Of a DNA stretch of 64,000 nucleotides, positions 60,710 through 64,000 are shown in pieces. The DNA is taken from NCBI RefSeq assembly GCF_018343615.1, contig NZ_JAGYPI010000001.1, positions 248,001-312,000 of the forward strand. Reading direction: 5' to 3'. The position numbers and the translations under genes are program-made. The first letter of the stretch is position 1, and each line of letters starts with the position of its first letter. The notes below the pieces were generated by a model that made no database searches, was not told the origin of the DNA, and saw nothing but the letters and a program-made list of their open reading frames with translations. The DNA comes from Bacillus sp. FJAT-49736 (GTDB lineage: Bacteria; Bacillota; Bacilli; Bacillales; Bacillaceae_C).

Positions 60710-62248
60710 ATGGATTTAACTACACGACTTCACAACACTTCTAAAGAAAGCGCTGACAAAACTGCTTACTATTTTATGAATCAACCAACTACATATGCCG
60801 AGTTGGATGCAGCTGTTACTAAGTTTGCAAGTGGGCTAGAACAGCTAGGGGTTAAAAAAGGGGACCATATTGCACTTCTTCTCGGCAATTCGCCGCATTT
60901 TATTATGGCTCTTTATGGAGCTATGCGGCTTGGGGCAACTGTTATTCCTATTAATCCGATTTATACTCCGGAGGAAATTGGGTACATATTAATGAATGGG
61001 GATGTTAAGGCAGTAGTATCACTTGATTTGTTGCTGCCACTTGCCGAAAAAATGGGTCCGCTGCTACCGGGAGTTAAGCATTTTATTTTTTGCGAGTCTG
61101 ATCCTTCTAAAAAACTGGAGCTACCTGCAAACGACAAATTGAAATCGTTTACAGAAGTGATAGGATCGGGAGATTTGTCCTTTAAAGGACCCGAGCTATT
61201 GGAAGATGATGTTGCTGTTATTCTATATACATCTGGGACAACTGGAAAACCAAAAGGGGCAATGCTTACTCATAAAAATTTATATTCCAATGCCAGTGAC
61301 ACTGGAATGTACTTGAAAATGAGCAGTGAAGATCGTGTGATCACAACCTTGCCGATGTTTCATGTATTTAGTCTTACTGTTGTTGTAAATGCTCCGCTCA
61401 TTAGCGGTGCAACTTTACTCATTGCTCCTAAATTTAGTCCTAAAGATATTTTTAGGATGGCTAAAGAATATAAGGCTACCATTTTTGCAGGTGTTCCTAC
61501 GATGTATAATTTCCTATATCAATTTCCAGAAGGGGATCCTCATGATTTCTCAACGCTGCGATTATGTATCTCTGGTGGTGCCTCAATTCCAGTGGCGTTA
61601 TTGAAAAACTTTGAAAAGAAATTTAATGTGTTAATTTCCGAGGGCTATGGACTTTCCGAAGCATCGCCAGTGACATGCTTTAATCCGCTTGATCGTCCAA
61701 GAAAACCGGGTTCAATTGGTACATCTATCTTAAATGTCCAAAATAAAGTAGTAGACGTGTTGGGAGAGGAAGTTCCAGTTGGTGAGGTAGGAGAACTTAT
61801 TGTTCAAGGGCCAAATGTTATGAAGGGCTATTACAAAATGCCGGAGGATACGGCTGCTACGATTCGGGATGGATGGTTATATACAGGTGACCTAGCCAAA
61901 ATGGATGAGGAAGGCTATTTTTACATTGTGGACCGCAAAAAGGATATGGTAATCGTCGGGGGATTTAATGTGTATCCTCGGGAGGTGGAAGAGGTTCTTT
62001 ACGATCATCCCGAAGTAGTAGAGGCAGCTGTAATAGGAATTCCAGATCCGGAGCAAGGGGAAGCGATTAAGTGCTTTGTTGTTCCGAAAAATAGTGATTT
62101 GACGGTTGAGGCATTAATCGATTATTGTAAGGAGCGGCTTGCAAAATATAAGCTGCCAAAAGCAATTGAATTTCTGGAAGAGCTCCCGAAAAACTCTACA
62201 GGGAAAATTCTAAGAAGAGCTTTAAAAGATCAGGTTATATCAAAATAA
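60710..62248 (+). CDS. lcfB: long-chain fatty-acid CoA ligase
   Basis: 512 residues from the ATG at 60710 (GGGGAGGG upstream; the longer frame reads through the operator). AMP-forming ligase motifs [41 protein letters not shown] and PKNSTGK are all present. It activates fatty acids for beta-oxidation. Matches B. subtilis lcfB (yhfL) in context, next to lplJ/yhfI neighbours. Likely FadR-controlled. Confidence 0.92.
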   Translation: MDLTTRLHNTSKESADKTAYYFMNQPTTYAELDAAVTKFASGLEQLGVKKGDHIALLLGNSPHFIMALYGAMRLGATVIPINPIYTPEEIGYILMNGDVKAVVSLDLLLPLAEKMGPLLPGVKHFIFCESDPSKKLELPANDKLKSFTEVIGSGDLSFKGPELLEDDVAVILYTSGTTGKPKGAMLTHKNLYSNASDTGMYLKMSSEDRVITTLPMFHVFSLTVVVNAPLISGATLLIAPKFSPKDIFRMAKEYKATIFAGVPTMYNFLYQFPEGDPHDFSTLRLCISGGASIPVALLKNFEKKFNVLISEGYGLSEASPVTCFNPLDRPRKPGSIGTSILNVQNKVVDVLGEEVPVGEVGELIVQGPNVMKGYYKMPEDTAATIRDGWLYTGDLAKMDEEGYFYIVDRKKDMVIVGGFNVYPREVEEVLYDHPEVVEAAVIGIPDPEQGEAIKCFVVPKNSDLTVEALIDYCKERLAKYKLPKAIEFLEELPKNSTGKILRRALKDQVISK

Positions 62249-62303
62249 CGGAAATATGCTTTTGCAATGGAATGCTGCATTTAATCCTTGCATAACATGT
62301 TTA

Positions 62304-62337
62304 AATGGAGAGCCTAAAAAGCTCTCCATTTCGTTTA
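62304..62337. terminator. terminator between lcfB and the 99-aa gene
   Basis: AATGGAGAGC / GCTCTCCATT arms with CTAAAAA loop; convergent genes on both sides. Confidence 0.8.
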
Positions 62338-62634
62338 TTGATATGTATCACTGTCAAAGGATAGCGGAGATCCGGTGGATGTGTGCTGGTTGATCCAACC
62401 AAGAGACACTTTTGAAACAGCCTCCCAATTTGGAATTTGGGCTTGATGCTGTTCCACCCAGCTCATGCAATATTGCGGATCAATACTTTCTTCCTGACAT
62501 TTCGCCAAGAATTGTTGAATGGTGGTTTCTGAACAATTCGTCCATGCACCGCAAATATCAACCCATATTTTCTCCATTTTAGATTGAACGGTCGGGTCAT
62601 TTGCAAACGCACCAAATTGATTTTGATAAGCCAA
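62335..62634 (-). CDS. hypothetical protein (99 aa)
   Basis: A 99-residue soluble protein with paired Cys (DICGAWTNCSE, KCQEESIDPQYC) and several Trp. AAGGGAGGTA precedes the ATG. It has no signal peptide or membrane segment and is not recognised; Cys/Trp content could suit a spore or redox role, but that is a guess. Confidence 0.65.
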   Translation of the reverse strand: MAYQNQFGAFANDPTVQSKMEKIWVDICGAWTNCSETTIQQFLAKCQEESIDPQYCMSWVEQHQAQIPNWEAVSKVSLGWINQHTSTGSPLSFDSDTYQ

Positions 62635-62830
62635 GATGAATACCTCCCTTCAAAAGAATAACGAAACACTATTTTTAAGTATGTCCAAGGTTTCGTAAAT
62701 CAAACGATGGATTAACTTTCTATGCAATGGCTGATTTTTTCGTGTTACTTTTCAAATATTGTCTTTAAAAAGGATTTTTCAAAGAAATGTGGAAATAAAA
62801 TCATAGGTACAAAAAAAGGGGTGTAAATTC

Positions 62831-63607
62831 ATGAGTAATATTATATTAGAAGTAAATAATTATATCGGGTACGTAACCTTGAACAGGGCGGAAGCAATGA
62901 ATGCCTTTAATTATGATACGTTGTGCGAGCTTGCAAATGTTGTAGAGTCTATTAGAACTAATTCTGAAATACGTGTTGTTGTTTTTCAAGGGTCAGGAGA
63001 AAAGGCATTTAGTGTTGGAGCTGATTTGAAGGAAAGAAAAACGCTTTCGGAACAAGAGGTACGCCGGAATGTACATAAGATTGGCGAGGTTTTTTCCTCC
63101 GTAGAAAAACTGCCTCAACCTACCATAGCGGCCATGAATGGTTATGCTTTTGGCGGCGGGATGGAGCTTGCACTTGCCTGCGATTTTCGAATTGCAGTAA
63201 AAGAAGCAGTAATGGGGCTGACAGAAACAAGTTTGGCTATTATCCCCGGTGCTGGAGGAACCCAAAGACTGCCGCGCTTAATTGGTGAGGCGAAGGCGAT
63301 GGAGTTAATCTTAACTGCAAAAAGATTGACGGCAGATGAAGCTTTAGATTATGGTGTTATAACAAAAACAGTGGGCAGGGAGGAATTTCATCAGGAGGTA
63401 AAGGCTTTCGCTGATAGGATCTTAGCTAATGGACCCATTGCTATTCAACAAGCGAAATTTTCCATAAAAAATGGAATGAATACAGATCTGAATACTGGTT
63501 TAGAGATTGAAAGAAAAGCATATGAGATTACGATTCCAACTGAGGACAGGGTGGAAGCCTTACAGGCATTCGCAGAAAAAAGGAAACCGAATTTCAAAGG
63601 TAAATAA
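62831..63607 (+). CDS. enoyl-CoA hydratase/isomerase family protein
   Basis: 258 residues of the crotonase fold: oxyanion-hole FSVGADLKER and NGYAFGGGMELALACD, and the catalytic Glu region LTETSLAIIPGAGGTQRLPR. It hydrates enoyl-CoA or methylglutaconyl-CoA in fatty-acid or leucine breakdown. Next to lcfB, which fits beta-oxidation. AAAAGGGGTG site. Confidence 0.88.
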   Translation: MSNIILEVNNYIGYVTLNRAEAMNAFNYDTLCELANVVESIRTNSEIRVVVFQGSGEKAFSVGADLKERKTLSEQEVRRNVHKIGEVFSSVEKLPQPTIAAMNGYAFGGGMELALACDFRIAVKEAVMGLTETSLAIIPGAGGTQRLPRLIGEAKAMELILTAKRLTADEALDYGVITKTVGREEFHQEVKAFADRILANGPIAIQQAKFSIKNGMNTDLNTGLEIERKAYEITIPTEDRVEALQAFAEKRKPNFKGK

Positions 63608-63612
63608 TTATT

Positions 63613-63648
63613 AATGCGATACTGTAGCTGCAGTATCGCATTTTCTAT
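63613..63648 (+). terminator. terminator after the enoyl-CoA hydratase gene
   Basis: AATGCGATACTG / CAGTATCGCATT perfect arms with TAGCTG loop, then TTCTAT. Confidence 0.85.
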
Positions 63649-63660
63649 ATAAGTTTCGCC

Positions 63661-63689
63661 TTGTACATATGATTATGTGTCTATATAAT
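63661..63689 (+). promoter_or_regulatory. sigma-A promoter of the azlC-like gene
   Basis: TTGTAC (63661-63666) and TATAAT (63684-63689) separated by exactly 17 bases, about 60 bp before the start codon. Confidence 0.7.
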
Positions 63690-63749
63690 AGAAATATTAT
63701 TTAGAAAATTCTATACCGTGTTAAGACATTTTGAAACGAGGTGATAATA

Positions 63750-64000
63750 TTGGAAGCTTCTATCGAAAAAACATCAGAGTTTAAAAGAGGCGTTCAATCA
63801 GGGCTCAGCATCGCAATTGGGTATTTTCCGATTGCGTTAGCATTTGGACTATTATCCAAAACAACCGGTTTAACATTATTTGAAACGGTACTTATGAGTT
63901 TGGCAGTTTTTGCAGGAGCAAGCCAATATATGTCATTAAGCTTATTTGCTTCCGGTGCTGGAGCATTTGTTATTATTTTTACTACTTTCGTAGTCAATAT
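63750..64000 (+). CDS. azlC: AzlC-family permease (partial, runs off the window)
   Basis: The first 83 codons from the TTG at 63750 (GAGGTGATAA upstream). It reads MEASIEKTSEFKRGVQSGLS, then IGYFPIALAFGLLSKTTGLT and AVFAGASQYMSLSLF, the conserved start of AzlC branched-chain amino-acid exporters. The rest, and the usual AzlD partner, lie beyond the window. Confidence 0.85.
   Translation, partial: MEASIEKTSEFKRGVQSGLSIAIGYFPIALAFGLLSKTTGLTLFETVLMSLAVFAGASQYMSLSLFASGAGAFVIIFTTFVVN

Overview
The window is about 64 kb of AT-rich, low-GC Gram-positive chromosome from a spore-forming Bacillaceae (Bacillus sensu lato). The host genes follow the Bacillus subtilis yha-yhg-yhf neighbourhood: prsA, yhaL, yhaA, yhfA, hmoB (yhgC), hemE, hemH, yhgD, yhgE, yhfI, lplJ and lcfB. 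A YjcZ-type micro-protein and YhaL point to a sporulator. The species cannot be fixed from the sequence alone.

Host left flank (1-3525): a YjcZ-like micro-gene, the foldase lipoprotein PrsA, YhaL, an M20 amidohydrolase (YhaA) and then only the last ~43 codons of a YhfA-like permease. The rest of that permease lies at 41410-42657. Between the halves sits a complete-looking prophage of ~37.87 kb, bounded by identical 14-bp cores (GTACCACCGCCAAC) at 3526-3539 and 41396-41409. Joining the host sides at the core gives an in-frame 464-codon permease, so both prophage ends are fixed to the base (within the repeat).

Prophage (3526-41409), left to right: large serine integrase; lysogeny switch (small HTH gene, S24-type CI repressor, divergent operator region, Cro-like HTH); small early genes; replication and recombination genes (Gam-like, Sak4-like ATPase, an inserted HNH homing-endonuclease-like gene, a DUF669 ssDNA-binding-like protein, a primase/D5 helicase, an AT-rich candidate origin, an ERCC4 nuclease, MazG-like proteins); the ArpU late regulator; HNH-cos-terminase; HK97-type portal, ClpP-like protease and capsid; siphovirus connector and tail genes with a -1 frameshifted gpG/gpGT and a 1420-residue tape measure; tail tip and fibre; holin and glucosaminidase endolysin; a reverse-strand four-gene accessory cassette; and a right-end module encoding an FtsK/HerA-like ATPase, a replication-relaxation protein, a VirB2-like small membrane protein and a Rep-like HTH protein behind a structured, terminator-bearing leader. 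No broken phage gene was seen, so the element may be inducible.

Host right flank (41410-64000): the 5' part of yhfA; a LiaF-LiaS-LiaR-like envelope-stress system; heme oxygenase hmoB; hemE and hemH without the usual adjacent hemY; the TetR regulator YhgD and the YhgE/Pip membrane protein, which share a matching palindromic operator; a Sco-like copper lipoprotein; a YtkA-like lipoprotein; the MBL-fold YhfI; lipoate ligase LplJ; a BceRS-BceAB-type peptide-resistance module with a BceR-like box; fatty-acid CoA ligase LcfB with a FadR-like operator; an enoyl-CoA hydratase; and the start of an AzlC permease.

The host intergenic regions are rich in repeats: three copies of a ~150-bp dispersed element, a 12-copy tandem array of a 52-bp hairpin unit, a family of short GTGAAATT/AATTTCAC hairpins, and a 16-bp-arm palindrome. 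All calls were made by reading the sequence. Family names come from recalled motifs and gene order, not from searches.
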